A program made the position numbers and the translations under genes. DNA of 64,000 nucleotides, taken from NCBI GenBank assembly GCA_027422505.1, contig JAPQWV010001390.1, positions 1 to 64,000 on the forward strand. Reading direction: 5' to 3'. The stretch comes from Craterostigma plantagineum. Lineage: Eukaryota; Streptophyta; Magnoliopsida; Lamiales; Linderniaceae. A model generated the notes under the pieces. It ran no database searches and was not told the origin of the DNA. It saw only the letters and a program-made list of their open reading frames with translations. Numbering within the stretch: the stretch's first letter is position 1; every line of letters begins with the position of its first letter. Shown here piece by piece: positions 50,572 to 62,300 of the stretch.

Positions 50572-51252
50572 ATGATGTCTTCTTCTTCTTCTTCAATGAA
50601 ATCGCCATTGTTGATCCTCCTTGCTTGCTCTATCCTCGTCCAAGGAACTCTAGGTTTGTAATAACATGCATCAAAACACAACACACTAACACACAGTATA
50701 TATATACTTTTCTAAATTATTTGCTGATAAATTATTCCTTATGTTACAGCTGAGATAATCTGCGAAAACTTGCCGACGAATCTGTGTTCATTCGCCGTGG
50801 CTTCTTCGGGCAAGAGATGCGTGTTGGAAAACTACAAGAACGAGCGAAACGATTTGTTCGAATACACCTGCAAAACGTCCGAGGTTGTCGCCGAGAGGCT
50901 GTCTGGGCACATAGAGACAGACCAGTGCGTGAGCTCTTGCGGCGCCGACCGTGGCTCCGTCGGGATATCGTCCGACGACTTCCTATCGCCGGAGTTTTCC
51001 CAGCGCCTGTGCTCGCCGGCGTGCTATCAGAACTGCCCAAACATCGTCGACCTCTACTTCAACCTCGCCGCAGGCGAAGGCGTGTATCTGCCGGCGCTGT
51101 GTGAGAAGCAGAAGTCGAACCCGCACAGATCGATGCTCGAGCTGTTCAGCAGCAGCGGCGGCGTATCTGAGGCGGAGAGTCCCGTCGGAAGCGTTCTATC
51201 GTCGACGGCGGATACGTTTGCCCCTGCGCCGGCGCCAGCTGCGTCTTTTTAA
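50572..51252 (+). CDS. PAR1: PAR1-family (photoassimilate-responsive) secreted protein
   Basis: Plant-specific small secreted Cys-rich protein, first found as induced by photoassimilate accumulation; its molecular role is unknown. Exons: 50572-50653 and 50750-51252; 194 residues, intact. A signal peptide follows a Ser run (SPLLILLACSILVQGTLA), with cleavage expected before EIICENLP. Family hallmarks are CENLPTNLCSFAVASSGKRC, then EYTCKTSEVVAERL, DQCVSSCGADRGSVGISSDD, CSPACYQNCPNIVDLYFNLA and AGEGVYLPALCE. At least ten Cys residues should form disulfides. The tail (SSTADTFAPAPAPAASF) is Pro/Ala-rich, like an arabinoglycan-modified or wall-linked end. Codon use is GC-rich compared with the flanks. 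Confidence 0.93.
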
Positions 51253-53462
51253 TTTCTTATATGGTTTTAATATCTTCGTCGTATATTTCGCGCGTTGATA
51301 TATATGATCATGAGTCTTTTTAGTTTTGTTTTTACCTTTCTCTCTTGTTATCATTATTATATTATTTTTCCAAGGGAATAACGACGGAATTTAATTCAAT
51401 TCCACGTCCACCATCCTCCATTTATTTTACCAGTGCAATTTATCATTTGAGAATTGAGACGAGTAACGTACCAAAAATAACTAAGGTGTGCGAAAATCTA
51501 TACTCTCATAATTGGCGTATGGCGGTTACAAATTGTCAATTTTGGTCTGTCAACTTTTTTGTAATTTAGCCCTCTATTTGTTTAATTAATTTAATATTTT
51601 TCATATAATTTCTAATTTTTCTATTTATTACATATACTTTTATACATTATTTTTACTTTTATATTTAAAAATTATGTTTCATCTTAAACGATAAAAATTA
51701 GTAATCTCAAAATTAAAATTTATATTTTAAGCATACGCATAGAGCATGCGAAATTGTAATAGTTTAGGATAAATGATGATCTTTTATTTAAGGATCCGAA
51801 ACATAGAGGATTAATGTGAAATACTCTCAGAACTTCTTGGGCTTAGAAAGACGGCCCAATATATTGAACTAGCATTTGTCCGATAAATGTGTTGTGTCAG
51901 ATTTACACGAATTACACTTTTGGATCCATAGGAATCTCACTGTTCGTCACCATCCCTCTGCGTGTAGATATTATTTGCCCAAAAAGGGGGGGGGGGGGGG
52001 GGGAGAATAAAAAGAACCAAAAAAACGCAATGGTTATTATTACATTCAAGTTGTGATGTGATGTAAAATCTTGGAAAAGAAGTGTCTCAATCAGCAATTT
52101 CGGGACATATATGTGGCGAAGGAGTAGCAATAAAAAGACAGTGCCCATGTTCATTGTGTGTGGAATCTGCCTTGTTTGTAGTTGAAAAAAGGGCCTACTG
52201 ATTACTTCTTACAAAACACTGACCATTCCCATGTGAGAAACTAAGCATATACATCCATCGAATCGTATCATCAAACTGCTACCTAATGTTTGGTAGCACC
52301 AATTCTATTATATGATCCGTTAACATCTCACTGTAAAGTTACGCCGTCCCAACTCTTCTTTCTTCTGTCAATTAGTTCCTTCTCATTACCGTTTTTGTCT
52401 GTTGGGTTTCGGTTTAGGTTGTTTTCTTGTTCGTATTAATACTCCATCAATTTTCGACTAGTTTATAATTCCTAATATAATTTATCATAAAAAGACAGTC
52501 AGCCATAAAGAAGGCTCAAAACCAAGACAAAAGAGGAGCAAAAAGAAGATATTATTTGCTTAATCCTTGGTGATATGTTAGCCTTTTGACGTGGAAATGA
52601 CATGAAAATTACTCTGGCATCATGTTTCTTTGCATTTTTCACATGTTTGCTTTCTTATGTCTATGGGATTTGATTACCCATTTATGATCCTCGTGAATAA
52701 ATACTAGTTTTTTGCGTTACTATTACCTTTTCCTTTTCCTTTTTTTTGCCTGTATTGTTGAACTTCTCACGCAAAGAGAAGAAAGAACAAAAGATTCAGA
52801 AATGTAAGAGGTGAGGGGGCCCGCCTGCGGTCAATTATGAATCTTTGTCCTGACTCATCCATATGGGAGTGCCGTAGTGTAAGAAATAGAAAATGATGCT
52901 GTTACATTTCAATGTACATATCACTTAGGACTTGGGAGTACATATTTTTTAGAAAATGAAATAAGAGAAGTAAAAAGAGAATCAAGAACCGATGGAGTGC
53001 GTTCATTTTCCACTTCATCGTAGCTACTTTATTCTTGATTCTCCCTTTCCCTCATGAATTCTTAGGACTATTGTCTTGATTAATCCTCCTCACCATTTCC
53101 ACTTGACACTAGAAAAACACATACGTTTTGCTCCGTATGCATGTGCTTGTGTGTCCGAAAATAGAACCAATCGAAGCACTTACATGGGGAGTTGGAGAAA
53201 GATTCACCTAATCCAACGCACACACAAACACAAACACACATAATTACACCATCCTCTAACTCCATAAATATTACCTCTCTTGCGCTTCTTGCAGTCAGAA
53301 AATAAAGAAAAGAACTTATGGGTTCTCGCAAGAACTAATCTTGAGCCTTCTCGAGCTCAAAATATCTACCGAAGTGCACGAAAGTTACGACCTTGAAGGC
53401 CAAGAACAAGGCCCTTTAGAATCTTTCTTCTACTTTCTTCACTTTCTAGGCCGCCTTCAAAG
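51253..53462. other. Long intergenic region
   Basis: No gene is found in about 2.2 kb. An 18-base G run stands at 51986-52003. The right end contains a CA-rich tract (about 53218-53240) and the promoter and leader of the RING-CH gene. Confidence 0.5.
51986..52003. repeat. (G)18 homopolymer
   Basis: An uninterrupted run of 18 G in an AT-rich intergenic region. Its exact length is doubtful given the homopolymer errors elsewhere in the window. Confidence 0.85.
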
Positions 53463-54047
53463 ATGTCAGCTACTTTAGAAATGCCCCACCACGTGATAGA
53501 TTTAGAATGCGGATGCAGCCGTAGATCCGCCGCAGACTTAGTCGGCGCCACCACCGGCGAGACGGCGGCGGAGGAGGAGGAGGAGGAAGACGAGGCAAGC
53601 GTCTGCTTCTCAGATGCTGATGGGGAAGCTTCCTCCAATTCCAACGAGTTCTACTCCACGGCTGATGGCGATATTGTCTCCAACTACGATGCTGAAGAGG
53701 GTATGGATTCTACGAGGGCTTCTTCGGTTTCCAAATGCGTAGACTTAGAAAAGAACGTCCACCGCCGTTTGAAGAGCAGCGTCGAAATAGAAAGGGACTG
53801 CAGAATTTGTCATTTGAGCTTGGTGAGTTCGAGCCCAGGTTGTGGAATCGCTATCGAGCTTGGCTGCTCATGTAAGGACGATTTGGCTGCGGCCCATAAA
53901 CACTGTGCTGAGACTTGGTTCAAGATCAAAGGAAACAAGTCAGTCTCCTTTCAGTTCGTCTATTGATTCCCATTTTCTGGCATTTTATACAACTTTTTTC
54001 CTGCACGTTTGTTCGTCTTCAGGATCTGTGAGATTTGCAATTCGATG
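53463..54047 (+). CDS. RING-CH (MARCH-type) E3 ubiquitin ligase, first two exons; interrupted by a retrotransposon
   Basis: Membrane-type E3 ligase of the RINGv/MARCH class. Exons seen: 53463-53938 and 54023-54047. The N terminus is acidic and low in complexity ([20 protein letters not shown]). The C4HC3 RING-CH begins CRICHLSLVSSSPGCG, continues LGCSCKDDLAAAHKHCAETW and FKIKGNK, and closes ICEICNS across the intron. Exon 2 ends in phase 0 at ATG/GTAAG. Five bases into the next intron a copia LTR begins, so the transmembrane part of the protein, if still present, lies beyond the element and outside this window. Whether the gene is still spliced across an insertion of at least 10 kb is unknown. 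Confidence 0.85.
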
Positions 54048-54052
54048 GTAAG

Positions 54053-54396
54053 TGTTAGGCCGATTTATCCAACCTTGTACTGAATCAATGGATTAGTATT
54101 ACCTGATACGATGATTTACGGAAGCAATAAACGAAGTAATACCGTAGACGAATTGTAGAGTTGGAACGAGAGAGCGCGCGAGTTCTTCAGAAAAGTCGTC
54201 AACTCAAATATGATTCAGCGACCCTAAACACTAATGTGTTTAGGGTATTTATACAAAAGCCCTAATGGGCTAACGGGCCCAATATTACTAATATATCCAC
54301 AAGTCGGATATATTTACAATTAAGTCCTAGGGCATAATTAAATTACAGAACATTAGACTAATAATTAAATGAACACAATTAAATTAATCTCTAACA
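54053..54396 (-). repeat. 3' LTR of the copia element (344 bp)
   Basis: On plus it starts TGTTAGG and ends CTCTAACA, so in element orientation it runs TGTTAG...CTAACA with the required terminal TG/CA. It is bounded on one side by the polypurine tract and on the other by host intron sequence. A TATAAATA box lies at about 54245-54252 (minus), some 145 bases from the element-sense LTR start. A perfect 10-base inverted repeat CCCTAAACAC/GTGTTTAGGG (54222-54245) sits just downstream of it. Confidence 0.85.
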
Positions 54397-54412
54397 ATCT
54401 CCCCCTTTGTGT
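54397..54412 (-). other. Polypurine tract next to the 3' LTR
   Basis: The minus strand reads CACAAAGGGGGAGAT directly before the LTR TGTTAG, the classic priming site for plus-strand DNA of plant copia elements. Confidence 0.85.
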
Positions 54413-54417
54413 TCATT

Positions 54418-57400
54418 CTACGTAGTATCCCGGTCTTCTGTTCTGTAGGCGGATTTCCTCAAATTGAGAACGTACTCGAATTGTCTGATGCTTCGGCGAA
54501 GATATAGTCTGTTCTGAATTTCTTCAATAGCAGTATTGCTTAGGCTGATGATTTCTTCTCGGAACTGCTCGAGTCCTAAGCTTGCAAGGTCGCCTTTTGA
54601 AGGATCAGAATATCTTCTAACTTTACTTCTCAGTTTCTCGATAATGATCCTGAGAGTGCCGTCGCAGTACTTCTCAACTTCTGAGAGGAACATGACTCTC
54701 TTTAGTCCATCCTTGCTGTAGACTACGGAGAGTTCAGGTTCTTTGAAGATGAAGCCATTTGGATATGATTTAAGCTCGTCCTCCATGCCTGTGAAGTTTG
54801 GTCTCGTTAGGTTTACCTTCCTAGCGTTATTCTCAATGGCCATCTGAAAGTCGTGGCCTGTGTAGAAGGTAATGTCTCTCAGCATGTGTCTCTTAATGGC
54901 TTCATATCCCAGCTTGTATTTGAATTCTCGTAGGATGAATTTCCTGTAGAGTCTTGATAGCTTGAATACTTCGCTGGGATCAATGTACTGAAGATCTCCT
55001 TCAGAGATCATGTCTACAGAATCGTCCAGTCGTCGCACTAGGTAGACTGGATATTTCAGGCTCGTTCCCATTTCCTGGACGGTTACATCCAGGATCTCCT
55101 TGATTGAAGCCTTCGCCCGCATCCTCTTCTTGTCGTCATTAGTGACCCTCGAGCCTCCTGTCGTCGTCCATTTGTATAGGAAATGATAGGCCAATTTTGT
55201 GGATCCTCCAACGTGTGATAGGCCTCTCAGCTCCATTTCATTGTATGGACTAATTTGATCCCGTTCTCGCCAGATTCTATCTCGAAGTTCTTCTTGAAAT
55301 GGAGTGGTTATCTTGTCCCATGGGATTGTATAATCGCATGGCGTCTCTTCGTAGTCTTCTCCATTTCTGATCTCGTCTGGCGCCATCCTGAGGCTCGTTT
55401 CGACCGCCGCCCAGATTAATCCACTGACGTTGTCCAGTCGCTCTTGAAGGTCATCTTCTGCGGGATGATCGCTGCAGCTTTGAGATTCCCATCCCTGGTC
55501 TACAAACTCGTTGAGCTCAATCAGAGGATCAGGGATGTTTATGTCTGCGACTGGAGGTAGTGGCTCGTCGGTCACCTGTGGGGGTGGGTCTGGTCTGAAG
55601 TCGGATGGTAATGGGGGTAGGTCTTTTGGTAGGTGGGAAGAGGTAGTAGGTTGGGGTTTGTGGGTTCTGGTTGGTTTGAGGTGGAAGGCTCTGGTTGGTT
55701 TGAGGTGGAGGGCTCAGATTGGTTTATTGCATCGACCCGCTGTCGCTTTTCCTCCCCCTCAGGACGACCGTCGCCATCAGGGTCGTCATGTCGTCGCTTG
55801 TGTGTGGGCGGGTCGTAGTGGCAATGGTATGGTATTTGGAGGCGGTGAAGGAGCTCCTTATCCTCATCATCGAGGCTGTCGACCTCGCTAGGAGGCGATC
55901 GAGTAGTTGTTGGCGAAGCTCCTTAGTGGTGGGTGTGGGAGTAGGGGTAGGTGTAGGTGTAGGTGTAGGAGTAGGTGTACTGGCGGATGTGGATGGGTAG
56001 TGGGATTGGGAGGGTGCCAGTGCCTCGACTCTTTGTAGGATGGATGCCTCCATTTGCTTCATTTCGTCACGTAAGGTTGCGAGGCTCCGTTCGATGTGTT
56101 GGTCGAGGTCGGCGCGGGTGATGAAGGGTGATAACTCAACAGAGCCACGAAGGCGTTCTGTTGTCACGACATCAGAAAAGATTCCTGAGTCGCGGCCCAC
56201 ACGCACTAAAGAGCGCGTGGGACTTGAGGGACCGGGGCCACCGAGGCTCACCGTTTGCATCGTCGATAAGACAAGCTCATCGAGATGGCCTGAACTCACG
56301 GGGGCAGTGATGTTGCCCGTGTCAGGACTTCCGTCCGATCGTCGAGTATCATCAATAGATGATGTCTCTACAGACGTTCTGGACTGATCACTAAGAAAAG
56401 TCGAGAAAGGTGTTTGTGTCCTAGCAAAATCGAAAAAATTTGGGAAAGTGGACACTAGACTCGATGTGGTGGAAGAAGGGGCAGCGACGTGGGGCTGGGG
56501 GTCGCTTATATGTACATCACTTGCCTCCGAGCGAGACAAGGATGGCTGAGATGGTTCCCCGTGAGTTATTGAGACATCAACCTGTTGGGAGGTTGATGAA
56601 TGGGAAGGGCTGGGTTGTGCATGCGCCGTTGAACCAGATGCGGCGACTTCTACTCGGGAGCTGATTAAATCAGCTCCTGTTCCTATGGGTTCGGTTCTGG
56701 ACGATGTAGTGAGGAGGGGAGGTGCGAAGCTGACGGACACCGGAGGAGGTGGTCGTCGGTCATGTTTTCTCTTTGTACGCACTTCGCGTTGTCTCTCAGG
56801 ACCCTGTCTCACACTCGAGCTGGCCCCGGGGTTGGATACGGTGGGGTTTGACCGTATCGTAGGGGCAGGAAGGTTCTGCGACTGCCTGTACTTGATCACC
56901 TCTGCATCCGTGGGATCAGCAAGGTCCAGGAGGTGTCGTGGAATAGTCATGCCTTGGGCTGTCGATTCTTCCTTTGCTTTCTTTAAATAATTGAACTTGG
57001 GAACTCCTAGGGATTCTGTTGCTGGACGACGAGTGATCTCTGGGTGGATTTCCATGTAGTGATAAATCAGTACTTGGAACCACCTGAGATATGGGAGGCC
57101 CTTTCTCTTGGACGTCTTGAGGTGATCTCTGATGTATATCTGGTCCACGATTTCTTGCATGAATAGGGCTGCGTAGTCGTAGCGTTTCCCGAAGATGACC
57201 CCATAGAAGATGGTGAGGATGCTGAGGTTGCAACGATCGTAGCCCGTGTGCTTCGGTGATAGGCACTTGTTGATCAGCATGAATAGGGCGTTCCACGGAG
57301 ATGGTATTTTGCTGAAGGAGAATGCTGAAACTTGCGTGAGAGGTGGGGAGCAACCTAGTTCCAACATTCCATTTAGGATCTCTTGAGCCGTGGGAGGTGG

Positions 57401-57724
57401 ATCGAGCTCGGCAAAAGTGGGCAGTTGAAGAATCGTCCTCAGAAGATCTTTATTGAGAACTACCGAGGTGTTCTCAATTTGACTTTGGAATATGATCTCT
57501 TCGATGTCTGGGACTTGGTCCATGAGTCCCCAGAATTGTTGCAAGTAGACTTGGGGGACGCTCGCCGTGAGTGTGAAGGCGGGGAGCAAAAAGTGATTCT
57601 TCAGAATGGCTATGATCACCATGTCTGAACATCTGAAAGCCGTTGTGTCCAACTGATAGTTGTTCTTCAGCGGCTCGATCCATTTGGAGATGGGATAGAT
57701 CGTATCACGGTTTGGAATCTCCAT
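54418..57724 (-). CDS. Extra ORF of the retroelement between pol and 3' LTR (about 1,100 codons, two frame breaks)
   Basis: Two long open frames lie in tandem: 57724-55724 (666 codons) and 55575-54418 (385 codons). A third frame links them between two single-base breaks, near 55890 and near 55635, so the ancestral ORF was probably continuous over about 1,100 codons. The N-terminal third is hydrophobic-helical with the motif SVPQVYLQQFWGLMDQ; it resembles, from memory, a retroelement-linked protein widespread in Asteraceae genomes. The middle is Ser/Pro-rich and disordered, with a Thr-Pro repeat at about 55935-55985 and a basic NLS-like patch near 55745. The C-terminal part (for example ELRGLSHVGGSTKLAYHFLY) has no domain I recognise. 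The stop codon lies 6 bases from the polypurine tract. Function is unknown; the position is that of the env-like ORF of Sireviruses, but I see no signal peptide or clear fusion or membrane segment. Confidence 0.7.
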
Positions 57725-58017
57725 TATCTGAAAAATATGATCATAAGGTCATTAGACATCGAATATTCCATCGTTGCCCTCGCTCGCTGTGAATCTTTTT
57801 CTTTCTTTTCTTCTTTTTTTTTTTTTTTTTTTTGTATATATAAATATATAGATATATAGATATTTATATATGTATAAATAGATGTAGATATATATTAATA
57901 TAAAATATGTATAAATAGATAATATGTAGTAATAGATATAGGTACGATTTAAAATTTCGTTAAGTATAGTAAATGGGCCCAATTGAGAGTGATTTATGAG
58001 AAGCCCAATATGATAAA

Positions 58018-59030
58018 TGTCGATACGGCCCATTTGGAAAATGTCGACAGCATGTAAATTCTAAATATCGAGTGAGTTAATATCGACATCTCATAGGGTT
58101 AAAAAGTCGAGATGGACTATTTTAAAAGATGTCGAGACAATTTAAATGTCGAGACAATTGGCCCAATTTAAAATCGAGACATTTAAAAAATCGAAATAGC
58201 CCATTTAAAAAATTAAGACAATTGGCCCAATTAAGACAATGTGCTGAAAAATGTCGATAGCATCAAAATGTCGAGACAGCAAGTTTATTTAAAATGTCGA
58301 GAGAAAACAAAAGTCGATATCGCACAGTGTTAGGAAAATGTCGAGAAGAAAATGGCGATATCGCTCAGTTTGAATAAAATGTCGGCAGCTAAAAATGTCG
58401 ATATCTCTCAGTTTTAAATGAAAATGTCGAGAGCCCTAATTCGAGAGAAGATGTCGAGAGATAATCAGATTAGGGTTAAAAATCGAGAATTTGGGAAAAT
58501 TGTCGACGAACTGAAAACGTTTCAGAAATTCACAGATTTAAATCACGAAGATGTCGAGCGGTTTAAAAACGAAGAAAACAGTTTAGAATCAAGAAAAATC
58601 TCGAGATATCATGTAAATCGAAGCTTAAAATTGCAGAAAAAGAAAATGGAGGTTCGTCGTGATGTCTGCGATTTTTAATTCCTGCAATCGAAACGATTAG
58701 TAGCATAATAGAGAGATTAAGGGGCTTTGTGGAGCTTACCAGAGGATGACGAAGGACTGTTAAAAGGATTGAGGGATTTTCTGCGAAATTTGAGGTTAGG
58801 GTTTGCAGCTTTCTGAGTTTTTGAGAAGTCGACGTGAAGAAGACGAGAAAATGTCGATATGATGATATGATGTCGAGTCGAAGGATTTGTCGAATTAGAT
58901 TATAAAAAGTCGAATAGTACTTGGGCTTCCTCAAGGCCCAAAAAGATGTCGAAAACAATTTAAATGGCCCATTATCGATGAATAAGAAGTCGAGATGTAA
59001 AAAGTCGAAATACAATAAGAAGTCGACATG
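58018..59030. repeat. TCGA-rich tract (about 35 copies in 1 kb)
   Basis: Motifs such as ATGTCGAGA, AAGTCGATA and ATGTCGACA recur irregularly every 10-60 bases. By hand count there are about 35 TCGA in roughly 1,010 bases, where around 3 are expected at this base composition. Spacing is not regular enough for a tandem satellite. Confidence 0.8.
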
Positions 59031-59166
59031 GCCCAATTAAATTATAAAACTTAGAAAAATTCATGCAAGTGAGGCTAATAAGATAAAATGCAAATAAAAA
59101 AAATGCAAATAATAAAAAAATTACCATGTGATGATGCGAAGGTACTGAAAGATAGGAAATAGTGAT

Positions 59167-59189
59167 GCTCCCCCTAGACATATGCATGC

Positions 59190-59227
<38 letters not shown>

Positions 59228-59316
59228 AATTACCCTAAAACAGTGATAGAAATATGGAAAAATTAAGGCTCCCCCTAGAATTATGCAATTATATTTCTCC
59301 CCCTAGACACATGCAT
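59167..59316 (-). repeat. Three polypurine-like repeats downstream of pol
   Basis: On plus, CTCCCCCTAGA followed by a TATGCAT-type or TATGCA-type word occurs at about 59168-59187, 59269-59288 and 59297-59316; on minus each is ATGCAT...TCTAGGGGGAG. They resemble the multiple polypurine tracts reported for Sireviruses. Confidence 0.7.
59191..59226. repeat. (T)36 homopolymer inside the element
   Basis: An uninterrupted T run of 36 (poly-A in element sense), between two of the polypurine-like repeats. The exact length is uncertain. Confidence 0.85.
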
Positions 59317-59376
59317 AGGCTTTTCATATAATATGGTTATGTCTGAGATGTGCTGCCTAGCATGAATGTGCCTAAA

Positions 59377-62300
59377 TTAAGGGGTAAGATTCAACATGCC
59401 CAACCTAGAGACTAAGAATTGGAATCGTTTTTCATCCAATGCTTTAGTAAAAAGGTCAGCCAGTTGAAGTTCGGTGTTAACAAACTGCATTTCTATGATG
59501 CCATTTTCAACGTGATTTTTTATGAAGTGATAGCGAAGATCAATATGCTTCGTGCGTGAGTGATGTACGGGATTGCATGTAATAGCAATAGCACTTTTAG
59601 AGTCACTATAAATAGGAATATTATGTAAATCAAACCCGTAGTCCAAGAGTTGAGTTCGCATCCACAGAATTTGGGAACAACAACTGGCAGCGGCAACGTA
59701 TTCTGCTTCAGCTGTTGACGTAGACACACAATTCTGTTTCTTGGAGGACCAGCAAATTAATTTGTCACCGAGCAGTTGTGCGCCACCTGATGTACTTTTT
59801 CTATCCATGCGACACCCTGCAAAATCTGAGTCAGTGTATCCAATTAATTGAAAACTAGAATTTTTGGGATACCATAGACCAAGATTGGAGTTCCTTTGAG
59901 ATAGCGGAGTATCCTCTTTACGGCAGTCAGGTGTGATTCTTTTGGGTTTGCTTGAAAACGTGCACAAAGGCAGGTTGCAAAGACGATATCTGGTCTGCTT
60001 GATGTTAGATACAGTAGTGAACCAATGATTCCTCTGTAGTGAGTTTCGTCAATAGGCTTGCCAGAGAGATCTGCATCGAGTTTGCATGCTGTTGACATAG
60101 GAGTCGCTATGGAGGTGCAGTTTTCCATCTTGTATTTCTTCAAGAGATCACTTATATACTTAGACTGACTGATAAAAATACCGTCTGGTAGCTGTCTGAT
60201 CTGCAGTCCTAGAAAGAAATTCATTTCTCCCATCATGCTCATTTCGAACTTGGTGGTCATTAAGTGACTGAATTCCTCGCATAGTTTCACATTCGTGGAG
60301 CCAAAGATTATGTCATCAACATAAATTTGAACGAGCAAGATGTCTGAGTTCTTCCTTTTAATGAAGAGCGTGGTATCAATTTGACCTTGGTGAACCCGGA
60401 TTCGACTAAGAAAGTGGAAAGAACGTCATACCAAGCTCGTGGTGCTTGTTTAAGACCATAAAGGGCTTTGTCTAGGCGATACACGTAATCCGGCTTGGTT
60501 GAGTCTACGAATCCGTCAGGTTGTCCAACATAAACTTCTTCTTTCAGAACTCCATTTAAGAAGGCTGTCTTGACGTCCATCTGATAGACAGTGAAATCCT
60601 TATGGGCAGCGTAAGCAAGAAATAAACGAATGGCTTCTATACGAGCGACTGGTGCAAAGGTTTCATCGTAGTCAATGCCTTCTTGCTGATTGTACCCTTT
60701 TGCTACCAATCTGGCTTTATTACGGATGACCTTGCCATTTTCGTCTCTCTTGTTCTTGAAAACCCATTTCGTTCCTATGATCGTTTTGCCTTTGGGTCTT
60801 GGAACTAGAGTCCAAACTTTTAAGCGTTCAAACTGGTTGAGTTCATCTTGCATAGCAATTATCCAGTCTGGGTCTGAAAGTGCTTCTGATACTTTTCTTG
60901 GTTCAAGTTGACTCATAAAGCACGAGAAATGTTCGTGAACAAATGAGACATAATCGTCCGGAATTGCGCTTTTCTTTTCACGAGTTGATCTTCGCAGGAG
61001 TGGTTGAGCCGTGTGAGAATCATCAGGATGGTCAGGAATTGTTGCTGCGTCGACTACAGGAGATTGATCGTGATGTGTGGCGAGGGAGTCAACGTTTGTC
61101 TCAGTCTGAGGTTCTATGACATTTGCAGTGGGATCCTGACTGGAATGAGAGATTTCGTCCTCAGTGTCAGTGGCGTTGGGAAGCGTGAAGTCTGTTTCTG
61201 AGGAAGAGTTATCTTCAATATCTGATGTTGCTTGGATTTCACCTTGTGGAGTTTCTGTCATCTGAGAAGGCATTGGATCTGAAATTAGATGAAAGTCTTC
61301 AAGCAAAAAATCTAGTGATGCGAAGCTTGGATTTGCAGAGGCTGAGTCTCGTTGAACGTTCCCTGATGCATTAGAGGGTGCTTCTGGTGTTGTGGGAAGC
61401 GTTTCGTCAAATGTGACATTGGCACTTTCCCTTACAATTTTAGCGTCTTTGAGGAATACTCTAAATGCTTTGGACGTCGAGGAATATCCAATGAACGTGC
61501 CTTCGAGAGCTTTGGGATCGAACTTGCCTCTGTTGATGCGATCATCTGCAATGAAACATTTGCAACCAAATACTCGAAGAAAAGAAATGTTAGGAGCACG
61601 ATTATTGATTATCTGATAGGGGGTCTTCTCAAATCTTTTGTGGATTGAAGTGCGGTTCTGAGTGAAGCATGCAGTGCTTAGTGCTTCAGCCCAGAATGAA
61701 TGTGGAAGATTTGATTGAATTATCATCGTGCGTGCGGCTTCAACAAGGGTTCGATTTTTTCGCTCAACGACTCCATTTTGTTGTGGAGTTCCTGCAGCTG
61801 AGAATTGTTGTGAGATGCCTTGAGATGCATAGAAATTTCTCAGTCGATCGTTTTTGAACTCCGTACCATTATCTGATCGAATGATGCCAATTCGGGCCTG
61901 CAGTAGGTTCTGTGTAGTTGTCACGAATGTTTCGATTATTAACGCGGTCTCATCTTTACTGCGCAAGAATTTTGTCCAAGTGTATCTAGAAAAATCGTCG
62001 ATGAGGACCAGAACATATTTGCGACCATTGAGACTCTCTGTTCTCATGGGACCGCATAGATCAACGTGAAGTAGTTCTAAAGGTCGCGAAGAGCATGCAA
62101 CATGTTTGGACCTATGGGAGGCTCTTTTCATTTTTCCTAGTTCGCAGGCACTACAGAGATGTTCCTTTTGATACGTAAGGTTTGGTAGGCCGACAACTAG
62201 TTGCTTAGTGGATAGTTTATTAATGTCTCTAAAATTTAGATGGGATAGACGATTGTGCCACAGAATGTTTTGAGAGTGTGAAGCTTTAGAGAGTAGGCAG

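Larger units (their letters stand above)
57725..59376. other. Noncoding spacer of the element, rich in TCGA motifs
   Basis: 1.65 kb between pol and the extra ORF. No conserved ORF is seen. About 35 TCGA tetramers crowd into 58018-59030 (see separate repeat), and a 36-base T run sits at 59191-59226. Several GGCCCAATT copies also occur. Confidence 0.7.

Noticed and set aside
55719..56000. Plus-strand ORF with Gly-Val repeats
   Set aside because: It is the antisense reading of the Thr-Pro repeat of the retroelement extra ORF.
58018..59030. CRISPR-like or satellite array from the recurring GTCGA words
   Set aside because: Spacing is irregular, there are no repeat-spacer units, and the sequence is eukaryotic.
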